Source of the DNA: an uncultured Paracoccaceae bacterium
GTDB taxonomy: Bacteria > Pseudomonadota > Alphaproteobacteria > Rhodobacterales > Rhodobacteraceae
Assembly: GCA_947499635.1 (NCBI GenBank)
Contig: CANMPD010000002.1
Span: forward strand, 302,720-366,719
Direction: 5' to 3'
Length of the DNA: 64,000 bases
Of this stretch, positions 37,087 to 46,030 are shown in pieces. The translations under genes were made by a program, and so were the position numbers. Position 1 is the stretch's first letter. The number at the start of each line of letters is the position of its first letter. The notes under the pieces were generated by a model that was not told where the DNA came from, searched no databases, and saw only the letters and a program-made list of their open reading frames with translations.

Positions 37087-38931
37087 ATGCCAATGTACCG
37101 ATCCAGAACATCTACCCATGGCCGCAACATGGCCGGTGCCCGAGGGCTATGGCGTGCCACCGGCATGACCGATAGCGATTTCGGAAAGCCGATCATTGCC
37201 ATCGTGAACTCGTTTACCCAGTTCGTTCCTGGCCACGTCCATCTTAAGGATCTCGGGCAGATGGTCGCGCGCGAAGTCGAAGCTGCAGGCGGTGTTGCCA
37301 AGGAATTCAACACAATCGCCGTAGACGATGGGATTGCGATGGGCCATGATGGCATGCTTTATTCCCTTCCCTCACGCGAGGTCATCGCTGACAGTGTTGA
37401 ATATATGGTCAACGCACATTGCGCCGATGCAATGGTCTGTATCTCCAACTGTGATAAGATCACTCCTGGAATGATGATGGCCGCTATGCGCCTGAACATT
37501 CCAGTGATCTTTGTTTCCGGCGGCCCCATGGAAGCAGGTAAAATCGACATCGCCGACTTGGATATGACCAAGATCGATCTCGTCGATGCAATGGTTGCAG
37601 CGGCAAATGACAAATTTACCGACGAGCAAGTACAACACATCGAAGAAAACGCGTGCCCGACCTGTGGTTCCTGTTCTGGTATGTTCACAGCCAACTCGAT
37701 GAATTGCCTCGCCGAGGCACTTGGTCTTGCCCTGCCCGGAAATGGTTCAACACTGGCGACGCACGCAGACCGTAAGCATCTGTTCCTAGAGGCCGGTCGC
37801 AAAATCGTCGAAATCACCAAACGCCACTATGAGCAAAATGAAAAAGGTCTTTTGCCGCGCCAGATCGCTACATTTGAAGCATTTGAAAACGCGATGAGCC
37901 TTGATATCGCGATGGGAGGCTCAACCAACACTGTTCTGCACCTGCTTGCAATTGCTTATGAAGGTAAGGTGAACTTCACCATGCAGGATATTGACCGGCT
38001 CAGCCGCAAAGTACCCTGCCTATGTAAAGTCGCGCCAAATACCGAAAATGTTCATATGGAAGATGTTCACCGCGCGGGCGGCATTTTCTCGATCCTCGGG
38101 GAACTCAGCCGCGCAGGCCTGTTGCATACAGAACTGCCCACCGTACACTCTAACACCATGGGCGAAGCCATTGCCAAATGGGACGTTACGGTCGCAAATA
38201 ATCCCGAAGCAGAATCCCTGTTCAAGGCCGCTCCAGGTGGCGTGCGTACAACCGAAGCATTCTCAACCGAAAACCGCTACAAAGAACTGGATACAGATCG
38301 CAAAGGCGGCATAATCCGCTCCAAAGAACATGCCTTTAGCCAAGATGGCGGGTTGGCTGTCCTATTTGGCAATATCGCACTCGACGGCTGTATCGTCAAA
38401 ACTGCGGGTGTTGACGCATCGATCCTACAATTCACAGGCAACGCCTATGTTTGTGAAAGCCAAGACCAAGCGGTCAGTGATGTTCTGACAGGTAAGGTCA
38501 AAGCTGGTGATGTGGTTGTCATCCGCTATGAAGGCCCGCGCGGTGGTCCTGGCATGCAAGAAATGCTCTATCCAACGTCATATTTGAAATCCAAAGGTTT
38601 GGGCAAAGACTGTGCCTTGCTGACCGATGGCCGTTTCTCGGGTGGGACTTCTGGCTTATCGATCGGCCATGCTTCGCCCGAAGCCGCAGAAGGCGGAACA
38701 ATTGGATTGGTTGAGATGGGTGACAAAATCGAAATCGATATCCCCAACCGATCCATCCACCTTGCCGTTTCGGATGAAATCCTCGCTGAGCGGCGCAAAA
38801 TTCAGGACGAAAAGGGTTGGAAGCCTGCAGCCCCCCGCAAGCGCAAAGTATCTACTGCGCTCAAAGCCTATGCGATGCTGGCAACCTCTGCCGCCAAAGG
38901 CGCAGTCCGCCAATTACCGGACGAAGATTGA
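37087..38931 (+). CDS. ilvD: Dihydroxy-acid dehydratase
   Basis: A 614-residue iron-sulfur dehydratase, the third step of valine/isoleucine synthesis and the source of the keto-acid for leucine. Cluster cysteines are visible: Cys118 and Cys122 in [13 protein letters not shown], and Cys190, Cys193 and Cys196 in [28 protein letters not shown] and [21 protein letters not shown] are further signatures. Length is normal. AAGGGA precedes the ATG. A single-gene unit ended by a strong hairpin. Confidence 0.97.
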   Translation: MPMYRSRTSTHGRNMAGARGLWRATGMTDSDFGKPIIAIVNSFTQFVPGHVHLKDLGQMVAREVEAAGGVAKEFNTIAVDDGIAMGHDGMLYSLPSREVIADSVEYMVNAHCADAMVCISNCDKITPGMMMAAMRLNIPVIFVSGGPMEAGKIDIADLDMTKIDLVDAMVAAANDKFTDEQVQHIEENACPTCGSCSGMFTANSMNCLAEALGLALPGNGSTLATHADRKHLFLEAGRKIVEITKRHYEQNEKGLLPRQIATFEAFENAMSLDIAMGGSTNTVLHLLAIAYEGKVNFTMQDIDRLSRKVPCLCKVAPNTENVHMEDVHRAGGIFSILGELSRAGLLHTELPTVHSNTMGEAIAKWDVTVANNPEAESLFKAAPGGVRTTEAFSTENRYKELDTDRKGGIIRSKEHAFSQDGGLAVLFGNIALDGCIVKTAGVDASILQFTGNAYVCESQDQAVSDVLTGKVKAGDVVVIRYEGPRGGPGMQEMLYPTSYLKSKGLGKDCALLTDGRFSGGTSGLSIGHASPEAAEGGTIGLVEMGDKIEIDIPNRSIHLAVSDEILAERRKIQDEKGWKPAAPRKRKVSTALKAYAMLATSAAKGAVRQLPDED

Positions 38932-38965
38932 GTCTGTGGCACCCGCCATATTATGAAACGCTAGC

Positions 38966-38985
38966 CGCCGGGCAACAGCCCGGCG
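38966..38985. terminator. Hairpin after ilvD
   Basis: CGCCGGGC-AACA-GCCCGGCG is a perfect 8-bp GC-rich stem 34 nt after ilvD, between it and the convergent sulfotransferase gene. The downstream U-run is weak (CATTCTCC). Confidence 0.55.
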
Positions 38986-39009
38986 CATTCTCCAAGTCGT
39001 GATCAGGCT

Positions 39010-39828
39010 TTATTCACCTAGCTTGGCATGCACTTCAGCGAGATCGATCTCTGCAATTGGCAACTTATTGGCTGGGTTTTCAAAATCATATTTGAAAACT
39101 TCAAAATCTCTCTTGTAGATTTCATATACCAAATGCATCGATAAATCGTCAAAGTAGTCTTCGACTGGATGTGCCCGCTTAGGGCCGTGCCCTTCGCTTT
39201 CATTAAACCGCGGGATGCTGTTTAGATCGACGGCATGCGGAGTTTCCACCGCATCCAATACACCTTGCATCCCTTCGTTAAACTTTTCAGTCCAGATAAT
39301 TTTATTGTAACGCCCACCATTACAAATAAATGTCGATACATGCCCTGATGTTGCGGACCAGTGAATGTCCGGGTCCATCGGGCGACGATAGCGAATGGTG
39401 TCACGAGCAAATAATAGAAAACGGCGAAAGCTCTTGATTTGGTCGAACTCTTGCTTCCCGTCGTCCCCGCCAACTTCGATACCATATTCATACATCAGTT
39501 TAGGTACTAAGTTGCCTCGGTAGCGATTACCGTTACGCTGGATACCACAAATCTTGTCGAAAAATGAGCTGAGAATGCGCGTGTAAGGATTTCTCACACA
39601 GGTAAAGGCGTATGACTGTTGTCCGGCGACATTGTTTTCAATAACGGGCTTACTCGCTTCGTGTGCCCATTTATGCATACCATCTTTTGCATCATGGATA
39701 TCACCGTCAAAAAACCGACCGTGGTCTGAATAGTACATAATTTGACCGATGGTCGAACACGCGCACTTTGGCACAACACGATACACTACGCTTTCGCTCT
39801 CTGTCATCCATGTTCCTGGGAAACCCAT
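39010..39828 (-). CDS. Sulfotransferase family protein (Sulfotransfer_2-like)
   Basis: A 272-residue cytoplasmic-type sulfotransferase using PAPS. The 5'-phosphosulfate loop appears as YRVVPKCACSTIGQIM near the N-terminus, and the 3'-phosphate site as FTCVRNPYTRILSSFFDKI. I prefer the ATG at 39828 (GAGAGG 9 nt upstream) over 39852. It is divergent from a Branch-type glycosyltransferase gene, so a joint role in a sulfated surface glycan is inferred. Acceptor unknown. Confidence 0.82.
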   Translation of the reverse strand: MGFPGTWMTESESVVYRVVPKCACSTIGQIMYYSDHGRFFDGDIHDAKDGMHKWAHEASKPVIENNVAGQQSYAFTCVRNPYTRILSSFFDKICGIQRNGNRYRGNLVPKLMYEYGIEVGGDDGKQEFDQIKSFRRFLLFARDTIRYRRPMDPDIHWSATSGHVSTFICNGGRYNKIIWTEKFNEGMQGVLDAVETPHAVDLNSIPRFNESEGHGPKRAHPVEDYFDDLSMHLVYEIYKRDFEVFKYDFENPANKLPIAEIDLAEVHAKLGE

Positions 39829-39964
39829 ATCCGCTTGCCTCTCGTTGTGCATACCCTGAACATAATGTCAGTTTTCGCGTGTTTATCAAACAATCTGGTT
39901 TATTCAGACCTTAAACGGCTTTATCAAGGCAACAATTTGAAAAACAGCGCGGTGTTCCCAAACA

Positions 39965-41542
39965 ATGGCAAAAATCGCCTACATATTGCTTTGCCACAAA
40001 GACCCTGCAGCGATTATCGCACAAGCCAGACAACTGACTGCGACTGGCGACTGTATAACAATTCATTTCGACAAAAGCGCCAAAGCCAGCGATTACGCAG
40101 CTTTACACACAGAATTAGGTGACAATCCAAATGTCGCCTTTGCGCATAAACGCATTAAATGTGGTTGGGGTGAATGGTCTTTGGTCCGTGCAACTCTCAA
40201 TGCCGTGGAAACGGCAATTGAAGCCTTTCCACGTGCTACGCATTTTTACATGCTGTCCGGTGATTGCATGGCCATCAAGACAGCCGAATACGCCAGCCAG
40301 TACCTTGATACACATGATTGCGACTTCATCGAAAGTTATGATTTCTTCGAAAGCAATTGGATCAAAACAGGTATGAAAGAAGACCGCCTGATCTACCGCC
40401 ATTTCTTTAACGAACGCACTCAGTCGACACTGTTTTACAAAAGTCTGGAATTACAACAAAAATTTGGCTTAACTCGCGATGTTCCTCACGACATTCAGGT
40501 CCAAATCGGCAGCCAGTGGTGGTGTTTGCGCCGTCAGACAATTGAGGCAATCTTGGACTTTACCAAGAAACGCCGTGATGTCATGCGGTTCTTCGCGACA
40601 ACCTGGATACCTGACGAGACGTTCTTTCAAACTCTTGTCCGCCATCTCATTCCCAAAACGGAAATCAACTGCCGCACGTTAACATTTTTGATGTTTAGTG
40701 ATTACGGCATGCCGGTGATTTTTCACAATGACCATTATGATCTTTTGCTCAACCAAGATTTTTTATTTGCCCGAAAGATCAGCCCTGATGCAAAGGCCTT
40801 AAAATCCCGTCTTGGTGCTTTATACGCAGCGACAGGGATCGATTTTCAAATATCAAATGAAGGGCGGAGCCTATTTAGTTTTCTGACCCAACGTGGCCGC
40901 TACGGGCGCCGTTTTACTCAGAGGTTTTGGGAGACTGAGGCCACTTTAGGGCGAGAACGGAAACTTCTGATCATTTCTTGTAAAAAATGGCATGTGGCAA
41001 AGCGTTTGGTGGAACAAATCCGCGCGCAAACGGATTGCCCTGCAATTGAATATGTCTTTCACGAAGAAGATACCCCCCTCCCCGACCTAGGAGGGCTGCA
41101 AAACACGCTGACAAAGCGCACTCGGCATCGGCGTGCTTTGTTACGCTTGCTGTTTGACTATTATGAACGCGATCAAATGATCTTTTGCCTTGATCCTTCA
41201 TCAATTGATCTCGTCCAAGATTTCGCCGCAGACAACAATCACACACGCTTGCTGCGTATTGATTGCGAATTCAGTGATGACTATCTCTCGGGCCACGCCA
41301 AACGTGTTGGATTAATGAGTGAAAGCTCATCCGAGACGACGATGCAAAACCTTCTTCCCACTATTCGCAACGATTTCCATAACGAAATCGATTTACTCAA
41401 AGACATCAAACTCGACGTACACAGTGCCATTTACGAAACAGCAAATGAAACCGAGAACGCCGCAGCAATTGCAGCGTTCCTTGACGTGTCTACTGATGTT
41501 GCACATGAAATCGCGCGCACACCGTATTTATTTACGGACTGA
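39965..41542 (+). CDS. Branch-type beta-1,6-N-acetylglucosaminyltransferase with C-terminal DUF5928
   Basis: A 525-residue two-part protein. Residues about 1-270 match the GT14 core-2/I-branching family (MAKIAYILLCHKDPAAI, IHFDKSAKASDY, WGEWSLVRATLNAV, FYMLSGDCMAIK, GSQWWCLRRQTIEAI, WIPDETFFQTLV). Residues about 310-520 (RKLLIISCKKWHVAKRLVEQI to DVAHEIARTPYLF) fit the DUF5928 domain attached to this enzyme in Rhodobacterales. It probably adds GlcNAc-like branches to a surface or storage glycan. No export gene is adjacent; the sulfotransferase is divergent. Confidence 0.82.
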   Translation: MAKIAYILLCHKDPAAIIAQARQLTATGDCITIHFDKSAKASDYAALHTELGDNPNVAFAHKRIKCGWGEWSLVRATLNAVETAIEAFPRATHFYMLSGDCMAIKTAEYASQYLDTHDCDFIESYDFFESNWIKTGMKEDRLIYRHFFNERTQSTLFYKSLELQQKFGLTRDVPHDIQVQIGSQWWCLRRQTIEAILDFTKKRRDVMRFFATTWIPDETFFQTLVRHLIPKTEINCRTLTFLMFSDYGMPVIFHNDHYDLLLNQDFLFARKISPDAKALKSRLGALYAATGIDFQISNEGRSLFSFLTQRGRYGRRFTQRFWETEATLGRERKLLIISCKKWHVAKRLVEQIRAQTDCPAIEYVFHEEDTPLPDLGGLQNTLTKRTRHRRALLRLLFDYYERDQMIFCLDPSSIDLVQDFAADNNHTRLLRIDCEFSDDYLSGHAKRVGLMSESSSETTMQNLLPTIRNDFHNEIDLLKDIKLDVHSAIYETANETENAAAIAAFLDVSTDVAHEIARTPYLFTD

Positions 41543-41589
41543 CACCATCCTCAGCGTTGCGGCAGAGAAAAAATGAGCCTTATGAACAG

Positions 41590-42222
41590 CTATTTTTTAA
41601 ACCAACGGCCTATTTTTCTGACACGTTCACTAATTTCATCGCCAAACGAATAAAACCCATCCTCGACTGTCTCGACCAATGGATCAATCCGGCGACGACG
41701 GAATCGCAGCCAACGCACATAGATAGCCCAAAACACAGCAGCCAAGGCTGTCAAAATTGCAATGCTCACCCAATTGATAGGTTGATCATCAACATTGGAT
41801 GTCGGGCGAATTGCGATCGCATTTGGGAACACCGATAAAACCGGAATACGCCAACCATAATGTTTGACCAGAACCCATTCGGGTGCATCTTTGGTTGAGA
41901 TAGCGTCGTTTGCCTGTGTGTATAAATCTGCTGTGTCAAATTTAAAATACGGCGGCCAGCTCCATCCGGTATCTTCGTTACGATAAACAATAGATTCACC
42001 GTCGGGTCGCACACCTTGCACAAATTGCACATCCCGCGATGCCAGGTTTTCGCTCTGCTGATCAGGGCGTGACCAAAAAATGCGTGTCCAATCCCCTAGA
42101 TCCTGACGTTCTTCATAGGTGTTCACAATGCGAACGGTGTCATATTGTGGCAAGCTATAATTTAACATTGCACCGACGCAGAGCCAAAACGTCAACACAA
42201 CCACCCATTTCACATATACCAT
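41590..42222 (-). CDS. DUF1523 family membrane protein
   Basis: A 210-residue protein with an N-terminal membrane helix (VKWVVVLTFWLCVGAMLNYSL), a periplasmic part with YDTVRIVNTYEERQDLGDWTRIFWSRPD and VLVKHYGWRIPVLSVFPNAI, and a second helix near residues 145-168 (INWVSIAILTALAAVFWAIYV) before a basic cytoplasmic tail. This matches DUF1523, found mostly in Rhodobacterales, with no known function. I use the ATG at 42222 (preceded by GGAGAGG) instead of the TTG at 42252. Confidence 0.82.
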   Translation of the reverse strand: MVYVKWVVVLTFWLCVGAMLNYSLPQYDTVRIVNTYEERQDLGDWTRIFWSRPDQQSENLASRDVQFVQGVRPDGESIVYRNEDTGWSWPPYFKFDTADLYTQANDAISTKDAPEWVLVKHYGWRIPVLSVFPNAIAIRPTSNVDDQPINWVSIAILTALAAVFWAIYVRWLRFRRRRIDPLVETVEDGFYSFGDEISERVRKIGRWFKK

Positions 42223-42344
42223 CCCAAGGACCTCTCCGGCGCGCAAAGGCAACCATACTCTCGCATTTGTACTCTTATTGATGGATGGGGTCTGCAGCCG
42301 CTATGGTCAAGAGCTAGAGATCACAGACACACCTGAAAATGAAA

Positions 42345-42366
42345 TGGCTGCCCTATAGAGCAGCCA
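42345..42366 (-). terminator. Hairpin terminator after the 42.4-kb small gene
   Basis: TGGCTGC-CCTATAGA-GCAGCCA, a 7-bp stem. On the minus strand it is followed by TTTCATTTTC, a reasonable Rho-independent terminator for the gene ending at 42400. Confidence 0.6.
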
Positions 42367-42399
42367 CCCGAAGTGTTTTAATTAGGGCGTGAAGCCTAT

Positions 42400-42684
42400 T
42401 TATCCCTCGGGGCGGTGCTTCCAGCCTGTCAAAATACCAGCAAGCATTGCAACTTCTTGGTCACATTCCAGCTTACCTGCCTCCAGATCTCCACCCAACA
42501 TGTTATAGAGGTCTGCAATCGTCACGTCGTGTTTCCAAACCAAGCGCGCTACATCTAATAAGATCGCTTCGCGTTTGTCATATCGCACCTGGCGCTCTGA
42601 GCTTTTATGAACCTCAACGGTCTTCGCTTCTACGCGGTTCTCTACACGCGTCAATGGGACGGCACCGGTAACAGATGTATTCAT
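42400..42684 (-). CDS. Hypothetical protein, 94 aa
   Basis: I do not recognise a family. The protein is soluble, with a Val/Arg/Lys-rich N-terminal third (RVENRVEAKTVEVHKSSERQVRYDKRE) and a helical C-terminal part (AILLDVARLVWKHDVTIADLYNML, then ECDQEVAMLAGILTGWKHRPEG). It has a real ATG with a purine-rich upstream sequence and its own terminator, so I believe it is expressed. It lies between the DUF1523 and TetR genes on the same strand, with wide gaps. Confidence 0.65.
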   Translation of the reverse strand: MNTSVTGAVPLTRVENRVEAKTVEVHKSSERQVRYDKREAILLDVARLVWKHDVTIADLYNMLGGDLEAGKLECDQEVAMLAGILTGWKHRPEG

Positions 42685-42856
42685 TTATTAATTTCCCAAA
42701 CTCGATTTATCTGGTCACCAAAATATCACTTACCGATTCGCATGCCAATCAAATTCATTAACAAAGCGTTAACTCAAATAATTTTTTACGACATTACCCG
42801 TCTTCGTACTTGTCCATCAACTGCGGTTACTTCCGATATGAAACTTACCTGAGGGC

Positions 42857-43456
42857 CTAACCGTACAACAAGGACGAGACCAAAGGTGGCAGAGACGTAT
42901 AATGCACATCTCGTGCGGCCTCATAAGTGGTTTCACCAAAAACTGTCATTTGACAAATCTCGGTTGATAGAAAAAACTGTGTTGCACCAAGGCACTGGCA
43001 TACAACTGTCATGGCTTCAGCAGCGGAACAATCCTGCCAACGTCGCGTCGCTTGTGTTTGAACAACTAATGCTTCAAATAAATGCTGAAGCCCACTGTCG
43101 CCCTGAGACAATTTGCAATCCATGGCCTCCCGTATAATCAACTGCAGCCGATCAGGATCCTCCAAGCCGTAACCACACAAGCTGATCCAAAAGGCTTCAA
43201 GCTGCTCTTCTGCAGAGCCGCCCTGCTCTGTTGCAGCCACCAAAAGCGCTTGAACTTCGGCAACCAGAGAAGAGACTGCAGCCAAATAAATACGGTCTTT
43301 ACTGCCAAAGTGATGCAACAACGCTTGTTTGCTTAGCTCAAGCTCATCGGCGATATTTGCGATACTTGCACCATAGTATCCACGTGCAGCAAAAAGCCGC
43401 GTTGCCGCTATCAAAAAGCGTTCACGCGTATCTGATTGAATATCCAACGTTCTCAA
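42857..43456 (-). CDS. TetR family transcriptional regulator
   Basis: A 199-residue TetR-type repressor. The N-terminal helix-turn-helix is clear: RERFLIAATRLFAARGYYGASIANIADELELSKQALLHHFGSKDRIY (about residues 11-57). The ligand-binding domain is divergent, so the inducer cannot be guessed. No ATG is available near the N-terminus; TTG at 43456 or 43447 must be used, the latter having AAAGG 9 nt upstream. Its target is not obvious, since neighbours are on the same strand with separate signals. Confidence 0.85.
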   Translation of the reverse strand: MRTLDIQSDTRERFLIAATRLFAARGYYGASIANIADELELSKQALLHHFGSKDRIYLAAVSSLVAEVQALLVAATEQGGSAEEQLEAFWISLCGYGLEDPDRLQLIIREAMDCKLSQGDSGLQHLFEALVVQTQATRRWQDCSAAEAMTVVCQCLGATQFFLSTEICQMTVFGETTYEAARDVHYTSLPPLVSSLLYG

Positions 43457-43552
43457 CCTTTACTTTGCAGACAATCTTTAACTGCCCAATTAACCATAAA
43501 GGTCAGTATAGAGCAAAACCCCCTACCGAGTGGTGAATTCAGCACCAAATAC

Positions 43553-43581
43553 CCCCTTGGATCAGCTCCAAGGAGGTTTTT
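43553..43581 (+). terminator. Terminator-like hairpin, plus-strand orientation
   Basis: CCTTGGA-TCAGC-TCCAAGG with flanking CC/GG pairs, followed by TTTTT on the plus strand. No plus-strand gene ends here, so it may protect the TetR promoter region, end an unseen small RNA, or act as a stem in the Hsp20 3' end on the other strand. Confidence 0.45.
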
Positions 43582-43598
43582 GCGATAAATTATCGCAA
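43580..43598. repeat. Perfect palindrome just downstream of hsp20
   Basis: TTGCGATAAATTATCGCAA is a 9-bp perfect inverted repeat with a single central base, 6 nt after the hsp20 stop (minus strand) and touching the hairpin at 43553-43581. It could be a protein-binding site for the TetR gene 124 bp away or a 3' stem of the hsp20 mRNA. Confidence 0.5.
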
Positions 43599-43604
43599 CT
43601 TACG

Positions 43605-44105
43605 CTAATTCGTCTGTTTCAAGACCCGCTCTGCGTCAATCGCTCGCGATACACCAGCTGACACAGACTGTGATGCCGTCGAAATCTCGATCCGGCGAGG
43701 TTTGAGCGCTTCAGGTATTTCACGCTGCAAATCAATATGTAGCATCCCGTTCTCATGCGACGCACCCGTTACACGAACATGGTCTGCTAAAGTAAAACGA
43801 CGCTCAAATGCACGTGTTGCAATACCTCGATGCAGATAGCTGCGTTGTGGCGTATCTGAGGCAGAATTCACCTTTTGTCCCACAACAACCAGAGCGTTTT
43901 CCTTTAGTTCTACATTCAAATCATCCGCGGAAAACCCTGCAACGGCAATCGAGATACGATAGCTGTCTGCATCAATTTTCTCAATGTTATACGGTGGGTA
44001 GCTTGATTGTGGCGTATCTGCAGACAAAGTGCGATCCAACAGATCTGCGATCTGGTCAAACCCAATGGTGGCACGGTGCAGCGGTGTAAAATCAAAAGTA
44101 CGCAT
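43605..44105 (-). CDS. Hsp20/alpha-crystallin small heat-shock protein
   Basis: A 166-residue small heat-shock chaperone, IbpA-like. It opens MRTFDFTPLHRATIGFDQIADLLDR, typical of proteobacterial Hsp20 class A, and the alpha-crystallin domain runs from about SYPPYNIEKIDADSYRISIAVAGF to ENGMLHIDLQREIPEALKPRRIEI. ATG 44105 is preceded by GAGGATGACT, and this ribosome site is paired in a ROSE-like hairpin (separate entry), which implies temperature-controlled translation. The ATG at 44117 of the track is upstream of that site and is less likely. Confidence 0.93.
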   Translation of the reverse strand: MRTFDFTPLHRATIGFDQIADLLDRTLSADTPQSSYPPYNIEKIDADSYRISIAVAGFSADDLNVELKENALVVVGQKVNSASDTPQRSYLHRGIATRAFERRFTLADHVRVTGASHENGMLHIDLQREIPEALKPRRIEISTASQSVSAGVSRAIDAERVLKQTN

Positions 44106-44127
44106 AGTCATCCTCATTCATGAGCAA
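44103..44127 (-). promoter_or_regulatory. ROSE-type RNA thermometer hairpin on the Hsp20 leader
   Basis: On the minus strand the leader reads TTGCT-CATGAATG-AGGA just before the start codon. UUGCU facing AGGA of the Shine-Dalgarno sequence, with one unpaired G and a closing CAU/AUG stem, is the conserved 3' hairpin of ROSE elements that control small heat-shock genes in alphaproteobacteria. Pairing would block the ribosome site at low temperature and melt on heating. Confidence 0.65.
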
Positions 44128-44234
44128 TTGTGAAATGTTACCTTCCCATCAGGACAGGCAGCTTAATATCAAGCCCCGCTTAGCGGCGACCCAACAATAT
44201 ACACATGGGACGTTGCTCTCTCATTTCAAGAGAG

Positions 44235-45077
44235 TCAGTTACGGATGAATTTGGCACCTGTTTGACCACGCGGTTGTCCAACCTGCACGCGGCCAACGCC
44301 TGATGGCAATCGCACGCCCCCCTTGGACTGAGAAGCCAGCGCGGCCTGTAACATAGGCAAAGCATCCGAAACGGGAACACCCAGTGAAACATCTTTGGAC
44401 TTAGATCGCGCAGAGGCTGAAATCACGGAAACGATCTCGGGGATACCATTATTCATAGCAAACACCGGAGCACCTGAAGACCCATAATCCACCTCGCACG
44501 ACAACACCAAAGCGCCTCCTTGGCGGGAGAGCACTGTACAGGCGTCTTGTAATGAGGGGGCGTCCTTGCGGTCATATGCGTAAGAAACCACCGTAACATC
44601 TGCCCCTTTCAAGATACGGCGCCCGGTCGCAAATGCTGTTAATGACGGCGTACGAATAGGGCGTTGCAGTTGCAGTAACGCCAGATCGTATCGAACACGT
44701 TCAGCCGACACGATGCCATCAAATACATAAGCAGGATGCACAACTGCATGTTTTACCTGCCGGTAGGCAGAGGCGCGCCCGTTTCGCCATCCGGCTTGAA
44801 ACTCGATGGAGGATGCGTCGATCTGTGTGTTGGTTCTACGATTAAACAAGCAATGCGCCGCAGTTAACACGAGGTCAGGTGCAATTAAGGCCCCCGTGCA
44901 AAACGCGGCTTCTTGACGATACAAGCGCCCAACGCTGTCCCACTGTCGCCCAGACTGAAGCGAATTCAATTGGCGCAACGTGCTACCTTGCGAATCCTCT
45001 GCAACAGCCAAATCAAAGGTTGAGCTGTAAAGAAACATGAACCCAACGGTAAATATCGCTCGCGCAATCCTTAGCAT
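44235..45077 (-). CDS. Secreted trypsin-like serine protease
   Basis: A 280-residue S1-family protease with a signal peptide (MLRIARAIFTVGFMFLYSSTFDLAVA). The catalytic triad is visible: His in VLTAAHCLF, Asp in RYDLALLQLQRP, and Ser in DYGSSGAPVF. CTGALIAPDLVLTAAHC is the classic N-terminal strand. GSSGAPV in place of GDSGGP is frequent in bacterial glutamyl-endopeptidase-like proteases. I use ATG 45077 (AAGGG 5 nt upstream) instead of GTG 45083. Probably periplasmic or secreted; the Hsp20 gene lies downstream on the same strand. Confidence 0.88.
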   Translation of the reverse strand: MLRIARAIFTVGFMFLYSSTFDLAVAEDSQGSTLRQLNSLQSGRQWDSVGRLYRQEAAFCTGALIAPDLVLTAAHCLFNRRTNTQIDASSIEFQAGWRNGRASAYRQVKHAVVHPAYVFDGIVSAERVRYDLALLQLQRPIRTPSLTAFATGRRILKGADVTVVSYAYDRKDAPSLQDACTVLSRQGGALVLSCEVDYGSSGAPVFAMNNGIPEIVSVISASARSKSKDVSLGVPVSDALPMLQAALASQSKGGVRLPSGVGRVQVGQPRGQTGAKFIRN

Positions 45078-45269
45078 ACTCACCCTTTTCGTTTTCGAAG
45101 AATATTATTGAAGGTTTTCAACAAAATTTAAGTTATTCTCAATAATTTAATGTACATGCACGCCCAGCACGGACAAAACAAGCTGTGGTTAGCAAATGAG
45201 ACTTGCAGCGTGAGTGTTTGCGCGCGTTCCAACGCAGCCATACGGCAACAATTAGGGGATGTCTCAATC

Positions 45270-45977
45270 ATGACAGTCAGCGATCGAATTCATTTATTCT
45301 CGACATTAGACTTTCTTGCACTGGCATTTTTCGTTCTGTCTTGGTTGTGGATTGGCTGGCGTATAGAACATCCCCCAAAATCTAAGCCTTCCGTTTCTTT
45401 GTTGATGGCGGACCACCGTCGTGAATGGATGACTCAAATGCTATACCGAACGCCTCGGGTTGCAGATTCGCAAATCATCGGATCTTTGCGTCAGGCTACT
45501 GCATTTTTTACATCAGCCAGCATGCTTGCCCTAGGCGGCGGCATTGCCCTGGTCGGCAATACAGACCAGCTCGCCAATGTCGCAAAAGATCTTGCTCTGG
45601 AACGTCCACCTCACGTGGTTTGGGAAATCAAACTCATCGCGACATTACTAATGCTGACCAATGCCTTCTTAGTTTTTGTTTGGTCACATAGGCTCTTTGG
45701 TTATTGTTCCGTTTTAATGGCCGCTGTGCCCAACAGTCCGGACGAGCCCGGAGCCCACGCACGTGCACGCCAAGCCGGAGAAATCAACATAACCGCCGCA
45801 CGCAGTTTTAATCGCGGATTGCGATCCACCTACTTCGCATTGGCTGGGTTAACATGGCTTGCAGGCCCTCTGCCTATGATTTTTGCAACGATGGTCACAA
45901 CAGGCGTGCTATATCGCAGAGAATTTGCGTCCACCTCTCGGAAAATTTTGCTTTCGACAGTGATTAAAGATACATAA
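45270..45977 (+). CDS. DUF599 family membrane protein
   Basis: A 235-residue protein of the DUF599 family, with helices at about residues 10-28 (STLDFLALAFFVLSWLWIGW), 73-95, 110-135 and 190-215. RREWMTQMLYRTPRVADSQIIGSLRQATAFFTS is the conserved cytoplasmic loop. Function unknown. I choose ATG 45270 with AGGGGA upstream; the track start at 45150 adds 40 residues with no family likeness. Confidence 0.85.
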   Translation: MTVSDRIHLFSTLDFLALAFFVLSWLWIGWRIEHPPKSKPSVSLLMADHRREWMTQMLYRTPRVADSQIIGSLRQATAFFTSASMLALGGGIALVGNTDQLANVAKDLALERPPHVVWEIKLIATLLMLTNAFLVFVWSHRLFGYCSVLMAAVPNSPDEPGAHARARQAGEINITAARSFNRGLRSTYFALAGLTWLAGPLPMIFATMVTTGVLYRREFASTSRKILLSTVIKDT

Positions 45978-46030
45978 GCGAACCCATAGATATTATGGGT
46001 ATAAATATTATAAGATAGTGCGTGGTTCGT

